From positions 1 through 64,000 of the forward strand of contig NZ_VOOS01000006.1 of assembly GCF_007993035.1 (NCBI RefSeq): a DNA stretch of 64,000 nt, in the 5' to 3' direction. The translations under genes were made by a program, and so were the position numbers. Within the stretch, counting starts at the first letter, position 1. Every line of letters starts with the position of its first letter. A model generated the notes under the pieces. The model ran no database searches. It was not told the origin of the DNA and was given only the letters and a program-made list of their open reading frames with translations. Origin of the DNA: Vicingus serpentipes (GTDB lineage: Bacteria > Bacteroidota > Bacteroidia > Flavobacteriales_E > Vicingaceae). Below are positions 1 through 8,684 of the stretch, piece by piece.

Positions 1-2
1 GA

Positions 3-626
3 GTAGTTTTTGGAGCAACAGGTCTATCATACTGTTCAGCCGCTTTAGAAAGAGATAATATGATTAATAATGATGGATGGGTAATTTCAGATTTTGGAAT
101 GAATTGCCCACTCCCTATTGAGTTGCTCAGTTTTGATGCAACTATTAAAAAGAGCGGTGAAGTAACTTTAAATTGGATTTCAGCAAGTGAAATTAACAAC
201 GATTATTACACTGTTGAACGTTCTGCAGACGCTTCTAGCTGGATTGAATTAGAGAGGATAAAAGGTGCTGGTAATAGTAGTTCTCAGATAAACTATGAAG
301 TATCAGATTCAAATCCTTTAAGTGGAATTTCATATTACCGTTTAAAGCAAACTGATTATAATGGTGATTATTCTTATAGTGATGTCCAAGTTGTTACTTT
401 AAATTCAGAAGTAAAAATTGCCGTATATCCTAACCCTGTAAGAGAAAATCTATTCATTTCTAATTTATGCGAAGAATGTATTGTAAATATTTATTCTTCA
501 ACTGGGCAATTAGTTTTTTCAGGTAATACTAATTCAATAAATGCTTCTAATTGGAAAAAAGGAATTTATGAGGTAATTATTATTAATGTAGAAGGAGTAA
601 AATATTCTTCTAGAATTATTAAATAA
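3..626 (+). CDS. 3' part of a T9SS-exported surface protein (5' end outside window)
   Basis: The reading frame is open to the left edge with no stop, so this is the C-terminal end of a longer protein; the ATG at 60 is probably internal. After a short N-terminal stretch there is a fibronectin-III-like module (about residues 30-125 of the visible part, with a YYRLKQTDYNGDYSYS strand typical of Bacteroidota secreted proteins). It is followed by a type A T9SS sorting domain opening with VYPNPVRENLF and ending GIYEVIIINVEGVKYSSRIIK. The protein should cross the outer membrane by T9SS and be anchored or released after tail cleavage. Its catalytic or binding part lies outside the window, so its role is unknown. 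The same module recurs in the minus-strand gene at 40677-41351. Confidence 0.8.
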   Translation, partial: VVFGATGLSYCSAALERDNMINNDGWVISDFGMNCPLPIELLSFDATIKKSGEVTLNWISASEINNDYYTVERSADASSWIELERIKGAGNSSSQINYEVSDSNPLSGISYYRLKQTDYNGDYSYSDVQVVTLNSEVKIAVYPNPVRENLFISNLCEECIVNIYSSTGQLVFSGNTNSINASNWKKGIYEVIIINVEGVKYSSRIIK

Positions 627-721
627 CAAAAAAACAATTTTAAAGCTTTATTTACGGTGTATTTAGTCTGATGTAAAGATTTTGTCACACTCAAAATCAT
701 ACAACCATATGGAAATGGATA

Positions 722-729
722 TACTTTTG
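722..729 (+). promoter_or_regulatory. Putative -7 box upstream of the 672-aa secreted protein
   Basis: TACTTTTG matches the Bacteroidota -7 consensus TAnnTTTG and lies about 80 bp before the ATG at 809. No TTG/TTTG -33 element is seen at 17-23 bp spacing, so this rests on the -7 match alone. Confidence 0.35.
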
Positions 730-808
730 AATTAAAGATTTTTTTATTAATGAAGAAGCAAAACGCAATAACAACATTTTAATTAAAAACAACTAAAACA
801 ATTTTATT

Positions 809-2827
809 ATGAAAACTATTATTAAATATTCCTTGTTTCTTTTTATGAGCATTATTTCATTAAAAGGACATTGTCAATCATTAAACATTCTAATATTAGG
901 GAGTACAAATTCTGTTCAATTAGAATATAAAACAATGGACCCATATAGTATTGCAGAACAATTAGATTCTATCTTGGCCAATACTTCTTCAATTAGTTCC
1001 TATAATGTAGTTGTAAAAGATATTTATAAAAATAAAGTAGTTCAAACCGCATTTGGAGGTTCAGGGGCCTTAACAAGTTTTAGCTACTATAGTCATTCTT
1101 TATTTCAACATTATTTTTGGCCTGATGACAAAGTTAACAATCATAATGATTTGATGGGCGATTTAAATTATGATTGGGACCATATTATTCTTCTTGAAGA
1201 TCCTTATATTATTACGAATGCTCCTGGTTATCACGCGTTAGGGGTTAATAAAGTTCTATCTAAAATAAAAGAAGGAGGAGCACAACCTCATCTATTTTTG
1301 CAATGGCCAGATAAAAACAATCAAGCATCTATTGATCATTTTGAAGAAGTAACATATAGGATTAGTGACGGTGCACTTGATTCGCTTCCAGTTATTCCTG
1401 CTGGACTAGCATGGGCAACTATTCAGTCTAGTTTTAATGATGAGGATTCATCAGCAGAATTTCCTTCTCCAAATGGTTCATACTTGGCTGCAGCATCAAT
1501 TTTTAGTCATATATTTAATCAATCAGCCGCAATATCTAATTATACTTATGATGATGATATTGCAAACCATACTCATCTTGTAAGTCAACAAGCAAGTAAT
1601 GAGCAACATTACTCTGGAGAATTTACTTTTGTTAGTCCATTTTCTAGATGTACTGTTAAACCAAATGTTGTAAACTTTAATCATACAGGCTCAAGTACTG
1701 AAAATGGTATTGAAGCTGGGTTTAGATGGGTAATGCAAAATGAGCAAGCATTTGAAGAGAATAATTTTAATAGAAAATTCCATCTAAACTATGGACGTGC
1801 AAATTATAATTGGGAGGCAGCAAAGCGTTATAAAATTGATCCCGAGACTTATTCATATTCATTTGGACACCCAATGCAATTTCATTCAAGCACAGGTATT
1901 AATCCAAATTTATATGGGATTGATCATTGGGGTTCAGTTAATAATAATGGAGCAGACTTGAGTGTTGGACGATATTTTTTAAATATAGATTCAGCTAGCA
2001 ATGGAAGGGTTTTACCAATGCGTAGTATTGTCGCTGAGATGGTCGATCAAGATTCTACTCAGGAAATGTATAGCGATAGTTGGCATTTACATCCAAACGT
2101 TAATGCAGGAGGAGGTTCATATATGTATACATTGTTAACAGGAAGATGTGGGCAAGAATCAAACGATCCAAACACTTCTGCTGATGGGAGTTATTTTACA
2201 GGGGTTAAAGTAGGTTATGAAATGGCATGGACAATGATGCATTTAAAAAGTAAAGCTCCAGGTTTTAGAGTGTTGAAAGGAAATAAACAGGATACATTAA
2301 TTGATGGTGTAAGCACTAAATATATAGATGTACACTTTCTTAATCCTCCAACTGATTCTGTTTTTGTTAATGTGAGTTCAAGTGTGCCTAATGTAATAAG
2401 TTTTGATAATACACAATTAATATTTACCCCTCAGAACTATAATACGCCTCAACGAGTATACTTATCCCCTGGAATTAATGCAGGTGTTAATGATACAGCT
2501 TCTGCAGTATTTACTTGTAGTTCTAACGATATATTTTATGACAATTTCTCTGATCTTTGGAATTATCGAATATATGGAACAGTAACAAATATATCATCAG
2601 ATATAAATTTATCAAATATTATTATTTATCCTTCACCAGTAAATAATGTCTTAAATATATCAGGGGTAGAGGCTAGTGATGTTTTTAGTATATATTCAAT
2701 GCAAGGCTCATTGTTAGTGCAAGGGAAGGGTAACACTGTAAATGTAAGCAATTTATCAAGAGGTATTTATTCTATTAGGATAATAGGAAAAGAACAAACG
2801 ATAATTAAGAAATTTTTGAAGCAGTAA
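809..2827 (+). CDS. T9SS-exported protein with SGNH-hydrolase-like N-terminal region
   Basis: A 672-residue exported protein. The signal peptide covers about residues 1-22 (hydrophobic core then GHCQ). Residues 25-210 resemble an SGNH/GDSL-like alpha/beta fold: a first strand LNILILGST, a central strand WDHIILLED, and a later strand PHLFLQWPD. The classical GDS nucleophile motif is not evident, so enzymatic activity is uncertain. Residues about 500-590 resemble a beta-sandwich repeat common in Bacteroidota surface proteins (strand QLIFTPQNYNTPQRVYLSPG). The last 75 residues are a type A T9SS sorting domain (IYPSPVNNVLNIS to KKFLKQ). It stands alone between the upstream secreted gene and the tRNA terminator. 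Export is well supported; the molecular function is not. Confidence 0.75.
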   Translation: MKTIIKYSLFLFMSIISLKGHCQSLNILILGSTNSVQLEYKTMDPYSIAEQLDSILANTSSISSYNVVVKDIYKNKVVQTAFGGSGALTSFSYYSHSLFQHYFWPDDKVNNHNDLMGDLNYDWDHIILLEDPYIITNAPGYHALGVNKVLSKIKEGGAQPHLFLQWPDKNNQASIDHFEEVTYRISDGALDSLPVIPAGLAWATIQSSFNDEDSSAEFPSPNGSYLAAASIFSHIFNQSAAISNYTYDDDIANHTHLVSQQASNEQHYSGEFTFVSPFSRCTVKPNVVNFNHTGSSTENGIEAGFRWVMQNEQAFEENNFNRKFHLNYGRANYNWEAAKRYKIDPETYSYSFGHPMQFHSSTGINPNLYGIDHWGSVNNNGADLSVGRYFLNIDSASNGRVLPMRSIVAEMVDQDSTQEMYSDSWHLHPNVNAGGGSYMYTLLTGRCGQESNDPNTSADGSYFTGVKVGYEMAWTMMHLKSKAPGFRVLKGNKQDTLIDGVSTKYIDVHFLNPPTDSVFVNVSSSVPNVISFDNTQLIFTPQNYNTPQRVYLSPGINAGVNDTASAVFTCSSNDIFYDNFSDLWNYRIYGTVTNISSDINLSNIIIYPSPVNNVLNISGVEASDVFSIYSMQGSLLVQGKGNTVNVSNLSRGIYSIRIIGKEQTIIKKFLKQ

Positions 2828-3007
2828 AAGTTGAAGCTATTTTTAAAAAAACTTATTAAGTTGTATTGGAATATTCTGTCGATTAGTTTTTGGAGTGCCC
2901 AATATCTTGTGTAATTAAGGGTAGCAAAATTCTGAAACTTTTTTAAAGTTTTTGAAGGTAACCTATAGCAGAATTGTAAAAACCGGTAACGAAATCGTGA
3001 CCAAAAA

Positions 3008-3046
3008 CAAACCCCGCAAAATAGACTAGCTATTTGTGCGGGGTTT
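3008..3046 (-). terminator. Hairpin terminator downstream of the CAU tRNA
   Basis: An ACCCCGC arm pairs with GCGGGGT, extended by an AT-rich inner stem, immediately 3' of the minus-strand tRNA. The minus-strand tail is T-rich (complement of CCAAAAACAAA). It is the likely terminator of the tRNA transcript and could also stop rightward transcription from the gene ending at 2827. The rest of the 2828-3228 gap holds only AT-rich sequence and a loose inverted repeat (AATTCTG/CAGAATT near 2928-2976). Confidence 0.6.
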
Positions 3047-3059
3047 AGCGTTTTGAGTG

Positions 3060-3133
3060 TGGGCCCACCTGGGCTCGAACCAGGGACTTTCTGATTATGA
3101 GTCAGATACTCTAACCAGCTGAGTTATAGGCCC
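3060..3133 (-). tRNA. tRNA with CAU anticodon (elongator Met, or Ile2 if lysidine-modified)
   Basis: On the minus strand the cloverleaf is complete. The acceptor GGGCCTA pairs with TGGGCCC, the D-arm is AACTCAGCTGGTTAGAGT, the anticodon loop CTCATAA carries CAT, and the T-arm is CCTGGTTCGAGCCCAGG. The 3' CCA is not encoded. The absence of the initiator features (unpaired first base, GGG/CCC anticodon stem) excludes tRNA-fMet. Choosing between elongator Met and Ile2 needs a covariance model. Confidence 0.93.
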
Positions 3134-3212
3134 GTTCTAATATTCATTAGAAACAGGCTGCAATTTTACGTAAATGTATTTTAATTACCAATAATTCCGA
3201 TTACTATTTTGC

Positions 3213-3220
3213 TATTTTTG
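3213..3220 (+). promoter_or_regulatory. Putative -7 box for the HAD-mtnA-aldolase operon
   Basis: TATTTTTG fits TAnnTTTG and ends 8 bp before the ATG at 3229, which would give a very short leader. No clear -33 TTTG is present. Confidence 0.35.
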
Positions 3221-3228
3221 TTGCTTCT

Positions 3229-3855
3229 ATGTTAGAAAACGTCAAAAATATTATATTCGACCTAGGTGGAGTAATTATAAACTTGAATCAAGATTTAACC
3301 TATGCTGCATTTAAGGAACTTTTTCCTTCTAATTTTGAGGCAATACTTCTTGAGTTGGACAGTAATCATTATTTAGAAAAGTTTGAGACATCAGAAATCA
3401 CATCAAAAGAGTTTATTGATTTTTTTCAAAAATTTGATATTTCAATTTCTGAAGAAAATATAATTAGCGCATGGAATAGTATGTTGTTAGATATTCCTGA
3501 AAATCGAATTGCATTAATAAATTCTTTAGCTAAAAAGTATAATGTAAGTTTGTTAAGTAATACAAACGAAATTCATTATCAATTTATTGATGAGTATGTT
3601 ATTCAAAAGCATAAAATAAAAAGTTTTGATAGTTTATTTAATCATACATTTTTATCTCATAAAATAAGCTTAAGAAAACCCAATACTTCAATTTTTGAAT
3701 ATGTGTTGAAAGAAGCAAACTTTTTGCCTAATGAAACTTTATTTATTGATGATACACTAGAACATATTAATTCAGCCAAACAATTAGGAATTCGAACTCA
3801 TCACTTAAATTTGCAAGAGAATCAATCATTAATACAATTATTCAATGAACATTAA
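3229..3855 (+). CDS. HAD-superfamily phosphatase, subfamily IA (YihX-like)
   Basis: A cytosolic haloacid-dehalogenase-type hydrolase of 208 residues, normal for the family. HAD motif I is FDLGGV with the nucleophile Asp11, motif II is SNT (Ser110), motif III is Lys150 in RKPNTSIF, and motif IV is IDDT (Asp174, Asp175). The helical cap lies between motifs I and II, as in subfamily IA/YihX-like sugar-phosphate phosphatases. Its 3' end overlaps the start of mtnA by 11 bp, so the genes are cotranscribed and probably coupled in translation. The substrate cannot be read from the sequence; a phosphorylated intermediate of methylthioribose salvage is an attractive but unproven inference from position. 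Confidence 0.85.
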   Translation: MLENVKNIIFDLGGVIINLNQDLTYAAFKELFPSNFEAILLELDSNHYLEKFETSEITSKEFIDFFQKFDISISEENIISAWNSMLLDIPENRIALINSLAKKYNVSLLSNTNEIHYQFIDEYVIQKHKIKSFDSLFNHTFLSHKISLRKPNTSIFEYVLKEANFLPNETLFIDDTLEHINSAKQLGIRTHHLNLQENQSLIQLFNEH

Positions 3856-4951
3856 CGGAAAACATCATCATACCATATGGGTTAGCGAAATCAATGAAAA
3901 ATTAATTCAAGTTTTTGACCAACGTTATTTTCCACATAAAGTAGAAGTGTTTGATATTTCTACTACAGACGAAGCTGCTTTTGCAATTAAAGAAATGGTA
4001 GTTAGGGGAGCTCCATTAATTGGAGTTACTGCTGCTTATGGAATGTACTTAGGTTGCATAGAGGCTTTAACGCAAAGTAATCCAGATGAATATTTAAAAC
4101 AAGTTGCTAGTAAATTAAATGCTACTCGACCAACAGCCGTTAATTTGTCATGGGCGGTTAATGAAATGGAATTAGCTTTAAAAAATGCATCTGATACGGA
4201 TGAAAGGGTTAGGGTTGCTTTAAAAAGAGCACATGAAATAAAACAAGAGGATATTGATATTTGTTTTAATATTGGTCAGTATGGCTTAAAATTGATTCAA
4301 GAAATTTCAAAAAAGAAAAATGGAAAACGTGTAAATATTTTAACTCATTGTAATGCTGGTTGGTTAGCAACAATAGACTGGGGAACAGCTACTTCCCCAA
4401 TTTATCAAGCACAACAAGCAGGTATAGATGTACATGTGTGGGTGGATGAAACAAGACCTAGAAATCAAGGCGCTAATCTAACAGCTTTTGAGTTGAATCA
4501 GCAAGGAGTTCAACATACATTAATTAATGATAACACCGGAGGTCACTTAATGCAACACGGCATGGTTGATATGGTAATTGTGGGAACGGATAGAACAACC
4601 CGAAATGGCGATGTAGCTAACAAAATTGGGACTTATTTAAAGGCGCTTGCAGCACACGATAACAATGTTCCTTTTTATGTGGGGTTACCTTCTTCTACCT
4701 TAGATTTTGATATGGTTGATGGGGTGAAAAATATTCCAATAGAAACTCGAGATGAGAATGAGGTAAAATATATTCAAGGGAAAGTTGACGGTGAGATTAA
4801 ATCAGTTTTGATTTGTCCAGAAACAACACCCGCAGCAAATTATGGTTTTGATGTTACTCCTGCAAAATATGTTACAGGATTAATAACTGAAAGAGGAATT
4901 TGTGAAGCTTCAGAAAAAGGTATACAACAATTATTTCCAGAAAAATTTTAA
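3845..4951 (+). CDS. mtnA: S-methyl-5-thioribose-1-phosphate isomerase
   Basis: Converts 5-methylthioribose-1-phosphate to 5-methylthioribulose-1-phosphate in methylthioadenosine (MTA) recycling. The 368-residue length and eIF2B-like architecture fit MtnA. Visible hallmarks are VRGAPLIG (residues 53-60), the catalytic Cys169 in THCNAGWLAT, and the catalytic Asp249 in GTDRTTRNGDVANKIGTY. The start overlaps the HAD gene, and the stop is 1 bp before the ATG of the class II aldolase, so the three genes form a tight operon. No mtnK, mtnD or mtnC homologue lies beside it. The partner aldolase suggests a salvage route other than the classical oxidative one. Confidence 0.93.
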   Translation: MNINGKHHHTIWVSEINEKLIQVFDQRYFPHKVEVFDISTTDEAAFAIKEMVVRGAPLIGVTAAYGMYLGCIEALTQSNPDEYLKQVASKLNATRPTAVNLSWAVNEMELALKNASDTDERVRVALKRAHEIKQEDIDICFNIGQYGLKLIQEISKKKNGKRVNILTHCNAGWLATIDWGTATSPIYQAQQAGIDVHVWVDETRPRNQGANLTAFELNQQGVQHTLINDNTGGHLMQHGMVDMVIVGTDRTTRNGDVANKIGTYLKALAAHDNNVPFYVGLPSSTLDFDMVDGVKNIPIETRDENEVKYIQGKVDGEIKSVLICPETTPAANYGFDVTPAKYVTGLITERGICEASEKGIQQLFPEKF

Positions 4952-4952
4952 G

Positions 4953-5570
4953 ATGAGTAATCAGGATCAATTTATAGATGAAGGTTATATTAAGTATAAT
5001 ATTAACTGGATTAATGAAGTATTACCCATAGCTGTTCCCAATCAATTGATGCATTGGAGAGATAAAATGCACGAATTAAAACAAATAGGGCATTATGCTG
5101 ATATTAATATTGGATATGGTAATATAAGTGTAAAAACAACTAAAGGGTTTTTAATTTCAGGTACTCAAACTGGAGATGTCTATCCTATCCAGCCAGAACA
5201 TTTTACCTTGGTTACTGATTATGATATAGAAGCAAATAGTGTTACATGTAAAGGCGAAATAAAAGCATCATCAGAATCTATGACCCATGCAGCAGTTTAT
5301 GAAGCTGATGAAGCTATTAATGCCATTATTCATATTCATAATCAAAAGTTATGGGAGAAATTAATGGATAATGTGCCAACAACAAAAAAGGAAGTACCTT
5401 ATGGTACTCCAGAAATGGCGAATGAAATTTTCCGTTTATTTAAAGAAACAGCAGTTCAACAAGAAAAAATAATTGTTATGGCTGGCCACGACGAAGGAAT
5501 TATCTCATTTGGTAAAGATTTAGAAGAAGCAGGAGAAATCTTACTTAATTTCTTGGCAAAGTTCAATTAG
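4953..5570 (+). CDS. Class II aldolase/adducin-family protein (methylthioribulose-phosphate aldolase or dehydratase candidate)
   Basis: A 205-residue class II aldolase fold. I chose the ATG at 4953, directly after the mtnA stop; a longer in-frame start at 4902 would lie inside mtnA. Conserved features are GNIS (56-59), the catalytic-type Glu108 in SSESMTHAAVY, the metal-binding pair His127/His129 in IHIHN, and the third His179 in MAGHDEG. Position next to mtnA suggests it acts on methylthioribulose-1-phosphate. It could be an MtnB-like dehydratase or the aldolase of the DHAP shunt (giving dihydroxyacetone phosphate and a methylthio-aldehyde); the sequence alone does not decide. The 3' end overlaps the convergent mce gene by 30 bp. 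Confidence 0.8.
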   Translation: MSNQDQFIDEGYIKYNINWINEVLPIAVPNQLMHWRDKMHELKQIGHYADINIGYGNISVKTTKGFLISGTQTGDVYPIQPEHFTLVTDYDIEANSVTCKGEIKASSESMTHAAVYEADEAINAIIHIHNQKLWEKLMDNVPTTKKEVPYGTPEMANEIFRLFKETAVQQEKIIVMAGHDEGIISFGKDLEEAGEILLNFLAKFN

Positions 5571-5942
5571 AACTCCATTAGTGCTTTTAGGGTGAATAAA
5601 ACAAACTAATTTATTATCAGCACCTTTTTTTGGTGTTTCATTTAAAATAGTAAAACCCTCTTTTCTAAGTCTTTCCATTTCAGCATAAATATCTTCTACA
5701 TCAAAAGCAACGTGATGAATCCCTTCACCTTTTTTATCAATAAATTTGGCAATAGCACTATCTGGATTTGTAGCTTCTAATAATTCAATTTTGTTTTCTC
5801 CTACTTTAAAAAATGAAGTCGACACACCTTCGCTTTCTACAATCTCTGTTTTGTATGGCTCTTGATTAAAAAGTTTTGAATAAATTTCATTAGCTTTTTG
5901 TAAATCTTTTACAGCAATACCTAAGTGCTCAATCTTTTCCAT
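5541..5942 (-). CDS. mce: Methylmalonyl-CoA epimerase
   Basis: Interconverts (R)- and (S)-methylmalonyl-CoA in propionate metabolism, in the cytosol. The 133-residue protein is a vicinal-oxygen-chelate fold with two beta-alpha-beta modules. It begins EHLGIAVKDL (metal ligand His6), has KIELLEAT around residues 52-59, GIHHVAFDVED with the second metal His around residue 77, and ends GVLIELCQ. Length and motifs fit the family. Its coding end overlaps the convergent class II aldolase by 30 bp, so the two transcripts are antisense at their tails. Methylmalonyl-CoA mutase is not in the window. Confidence 0.93.
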   Translation of the reverse strand: MEKIEHLGIAVKDLQKANEIYSKLFNQEPYKTEIVESEGVSTSFFKVGENKIELLEATNPDSAIAKFIDKKGEGIHHVAFDVEDIYAEMERLRKEGFTILNETPKKGADNKLVCFIHPKSTNGVLIELCQEIK

Positions 5943-5954
5943 AATTATTAGATA

Positions 5955-5983
5955 TAAAAAAAGTCCCGTTTTAGCGGGACTTT
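5955..5983 (-). terminator. Intrinsic terminator of the 261-aa secreted-protein gene
   Basis: GTCCCG (5963-5968) pairs with CGGGAC (5975-5980), flanked by AAA/TTT. On the minus strand it is followed by a run of seven T. It sits 3' of the gene ending at 6004 and just upstream of the mce start, so mce must have its own promoter or depend on read-through. Confidence 0.8.
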
Positions 5984-6003
5984 AAATTGAATTAAATTCA
6001 ATA

Positions 6004-6789
6004 TTATTTTTTTACAAAAGTATCAGTTTTGTTATCGTAGTTTAAGTAGTAAATACCTTTTTTAAGGTTAGTTACATCTACTTTCTCTCCAAATCCTTTT
6101 TTAACAATGTTACCAAAGCTATCGTAAACTTCAAATAAAGTTTCACCTGTAAAGGTTACAAAATCTTTCGCTTTAATTGGGCTAAATGATACTTCACCTA
6201 AAGTAGAAATGTATCTTGAAGCTTGAGAATACCTTGGCTTGCTAGAATAGTCAACTTGTTTTACTCTAAATTTATTTTCTCCTGAATGAGGAGTAATTTT
6301 AAATTCATACTTATTGTCTTCAGCAGAACCATTTCCATCAACTTCACCAACCTTTATCCATTTGTTCCATCTGTATTGCTCAACAATGTAAGCTAATTTT
6401 CCAGTTTCATTTTTAGTTACCCAGGTAAAACTTCCGTCCTTAGATACATCCATAGAAACAATTTCGAAAGTACTTTTTGGTTTTAAAACCTCTGGATTTA
6501 AAACTTTTGGCTTACAATCATCTTTATGTTTGATTTTAACAATTACAGGATCACCAACTTTTAATTGGAAATTTGCAAAGTCAATTTCAAAAGCACTAGA
6601 GTTAACTTCATCAGTAGTTACTTCACCGTTTATGGTTACTTCAAAAGTACAGAAACCAACGCCGCTTCCTGCAAATGGGTTTTGTACATAAAGGTTTTTA
6701 CCTTGGTAATGACCTTCAAGAACTATTACTCCTGCATTAACTTGAAATGCGAATAGAGCTACAAGTAGTGTGGTTAAAATTTGTTTCAT
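6004..6789 (-). CDS. Small secreted protein with T9SS-like C-terminal tail
   Basis: A 261-residue protein with a clear signal peptide (MKQILTTLLVALFAFQVNA). No named family is recognised. The N-terminal part is beta-rich with two cysteines (GFCTFEV and DDCKPK). The middle looks like a fibronectin-type module (FRVKQVDYSSKPRYSQASR). The last 70 residues follow the pattern of type A T9SS sorting domains (strand LFEVYDSFGNIVKKG, then VDVTNLKKGIYYLNYD and a basic end), although the usual YPNP opening is replaced by SPIKAKDF. It is monocistronic, with its own terminator. It is probably surface-exposed or secreted; function unknown. Confidence 0.75.
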   Translation of the reverse strand: MKQILTTLLVALFAFQVNAGVIVLEGHYQGKNLYVQNPFAGSGVGFCTFEVTINGEVTTDEVNSSAFEIDFANFQLKVGDPVIVKIKHKDDCKPKVLNPEVLKPKSTFEIVSMDVSKDGSFTWVTKNETGKLAYIVEQYRWNKWIKVGEVDGNGSAEDNKYEFKITPHSGENKFRVKQVDYSSKPRYSQASRYISTLGEVSFSPIKAKDFVTFTGETLFEVYDSFGNIVKKGFGEKVDVTNLKKGIYYLNYDNKTDTFVKK

Positions 6790-7026
6790 TGCTATAAAAA
6801 TAACTATTATAGGTTTAGTTTAGTGTGCAATATTAAAGCTTTATTTAAAATATTAAAAATTTTTTTCAAGTTTTATCAGTAATAAAACTTAATTAGTCGA
6901 TATTGTTAAATAATTAATAGCGCAATTAATTGGTTTAAAATTAAAAAGATAAAAGCTTAAATCAAAATTATTTATAATCTTAACGTAAAAAAATTAATTT
7001 CGCCGTAAAATTATTTTATTGATAAA

Positions 7027-8487
7027 ATGAAGAGAATTAAAATTAGTGACTTGTTTGCCTCGGCAAAAATTGGTGAAGAAGTATTGGTAAAAGGCTGGGT
7101 AAGAACGTTTAGAAGTAACCGTTTTATTGCTCTTAATGACGGGTCTACTATAAATAATATTCAAGCAGTTGTTGATTTTGAAAAAGAAGATGAAAGTCAA
7201 TTAAAAAGAATAACAACGGGATCTGCTATATCTATAGTAGGAGAAGTGGTTGAGTCGCAAGGTAAAGGTCAAGATATAGAAATTGTTGTAAAGTCATTTG
7301 ATGTTATTGGTGATGCTCATCCTGATGAATATCCTCTACAACCAAAAAAACATTCACTTGAATTTTTAAGAGAAAATGCTCATTTACGTTTTAGAACGAA
7401 TACGTTTAGTGCAGTTTCTAGAATTCGTCATAATATGATTTTTGCAGTACATAAATTCTTTAACGATAAAGGGTTTTATAATGTGCATACTCCAATAATT
7501 ACGGGCTCAGATGCTGAAGGTGCAGGAGAAATGTTTAGAGTAACTACGTTAGATTTAAATAATGTTCCGAAAACAGATGAAGGAAATATAGATACAAAGC
7601 AAGATTTTTTTGGAAAAGAAGCTAATCTTACTGTTTCTGGTCAGCTTGAGGCTGAATTAGCTGCTTTAGCACTAGGTCAGGTTTATACTTTTGGACCAAC
7701 TTTTAGAGCTGAAAATTCAAACACTACGCGTCATTTAGCTGAATTTTGGATGATTGAACCTGAAGTTGCATTTAATGATTTAAATGACAATATGGATTTG
7801 GCAGAAGAAATGTTAAAATACTGTGTACAATATGCTTTAGATAATTGTAAAGAAGATTTAGATTTTTTAAGTAGTCGTTTAATTGAAGAAGAAAAAGGAA
7901 AGCCGCAAGACCAACAATCAATGGAATTGATTGAGAAATTAAAAATGGTAGTTGATAATGATTTTGTTCGTTTAACTTATACTGAAGCGATTGATATTTT
8001 AAGGAACTGTAAACCAAATAAAAAAGGAAAATTTCAATATAAAATTGAAGGTTGGGGAGCTGATTTACAATCAGAGCATGAAAGGTATTTGGTAGAAAAA
8101 GAATTTAAAAAGCCTGTAATCTTAACTAATTATCCAGCAAACATTAAGGCATTTTATATGCGTCAGGATGATGAATTGCCAGAAGCTAAACCAGGAATGG
8201 AAGTTGGAACAACAGTAAGTGCAATGGATATTTTATTTCCTGGAATTGGAGAAATTGTCGGTGGGTCGCAAAGAGAGGAAAGATTAGATGTGCTAAAACA
8301 AAAAATAGCTGACTTTAATATACCTGAAGATCATGTTTGGTGGTATTTAGATACTCGTAAATTTGGAACAGTTCCTCATGCTGGTTTTGGTTTAGGATTT
8401 GAACGTTTAATGTTATTTGTAACTGGAATGACTAATATTAGAGATGTAATTCCCTTTCCAAGAACACCAAAGAACGCAGAATTTTAA
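7027..8487 (+). CDS. asnS: Asparaginyl-tRNA synthetase
   Basis: Charges tRNA-Asn with asparagine. It is a class IIb synthetase of 486 residues, normal for bacterial AsnRS. Residues 1-110 form the OB-fold anticodon-binding domain ([22 protein letters not shown]). Class II motif 1 follows [14 protein letters not shown], motif 2 is [22 protein letters not shown], and motif 3 is [15 protein letters not shown] near the C terminus; the protein ends [15 protein letters not shown]. It stands alone, followed by a terminator at 8513. TAATTTCG at 6995-7002 is a one-mismatch -7 box about 25 bp before the ATG. The 6790-7026 gap otherwise holds only AT-rich sequence. Confidence 0.96.
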   Translation: MKRIKISDLFASAKIGEEVLVKGWVRTFRSNRFIALNDGSTINNIQAVVDFEKEDESQLKRITTGSAISIVGEVVESQGKGQDIEIVVKSFDVIGDAHPDEYPLQPKKHSLEFLRENAHLRFRTNTFSAVSRIRHNMIFAVHKFFNDKGFYNVHTPIITGSDAEGAGEMFRVTTLDLNNVPKTDEGNIDTKQDFFGKEANLTVSGQLEAELAALALGQVYTFGPTFRAENSNTTRHLAEFWMIEPEVAFNDLNDNMDLAEEMLKYCVQYALDNCKEDLDFLSSRLIEEEKGKPQDQQSMELIEKLKMVVDNDFVRLTYTEAIDILRNCKPNKKGKFQYKIEGWGADLQSEHERYLVEKEFKKPVILTNYPANIKAFYMRQDDELPEAKPGMEVGTTVSAMDILFPGIGEIVGGSQREERLDVLKQKIADFNIPEDHVWWYLDTRKFGTVPHAGFGLGFERLMLFVTGMTNIRDVIPFPRTPKNAEF

Positions 8488-8512
8488 TAGAAAAATAAAA
8501 AATATATAATAG

Positions 8513-8546
8513 CACCTTTAAAGTTTTATAATTTTAAAGGTGTTTT
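8513..8546 (+). terminator. Intrinsic terminator of asnS
   Basis: CACCTTTAAA pairs with TTTAAAGGTG around an AT-rich loop and is followed by TTTTGTTTTG. It lies 26 bp after the asnS stop. Confidence 0.75.
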
Positions 8547-8633
8547 GTTTTGTTAAGAAAGAATATAATTTGGATAAAAGTCAATTCTGTTGATAATTTC
8601 CGAATTTAATTAGGAAATTGATAAAAGTGTAAA

Positions 8634-8641
8634 TACTTTTG
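8634..8641 (+). promoter_or_regulatory. Putative -7 box for the SAM-riboswitch/metH transcript
   Basis: TACTTTTG matches TAnnTTTG and sits 44 bp upstream of riboswitch helix P1, a sensible distance for the start of the leader. A -33 TTG at the usual spacing is not obvious. Confidence 0.45.
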
Positions 8642-8684
8642 TGCTTTGTTCTTTTAAAGAAAAATTGTCTGCACGGACTCCGTG

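Noticed and set aside
60-626. Treating the ATG at 60 as the true gene start
   Set aside because: The frame is open to the window edge and there is no signal peptide after position 60; the gene is cut by the window.
2928-2976. Loose inverted repeat AATTCTG/CAGAATT with inner AAACTTT/AAAGTTT
   Set aside because: Irregular, AT-rich and without T-run in a useful place; not enough to call a regulatory RNA.
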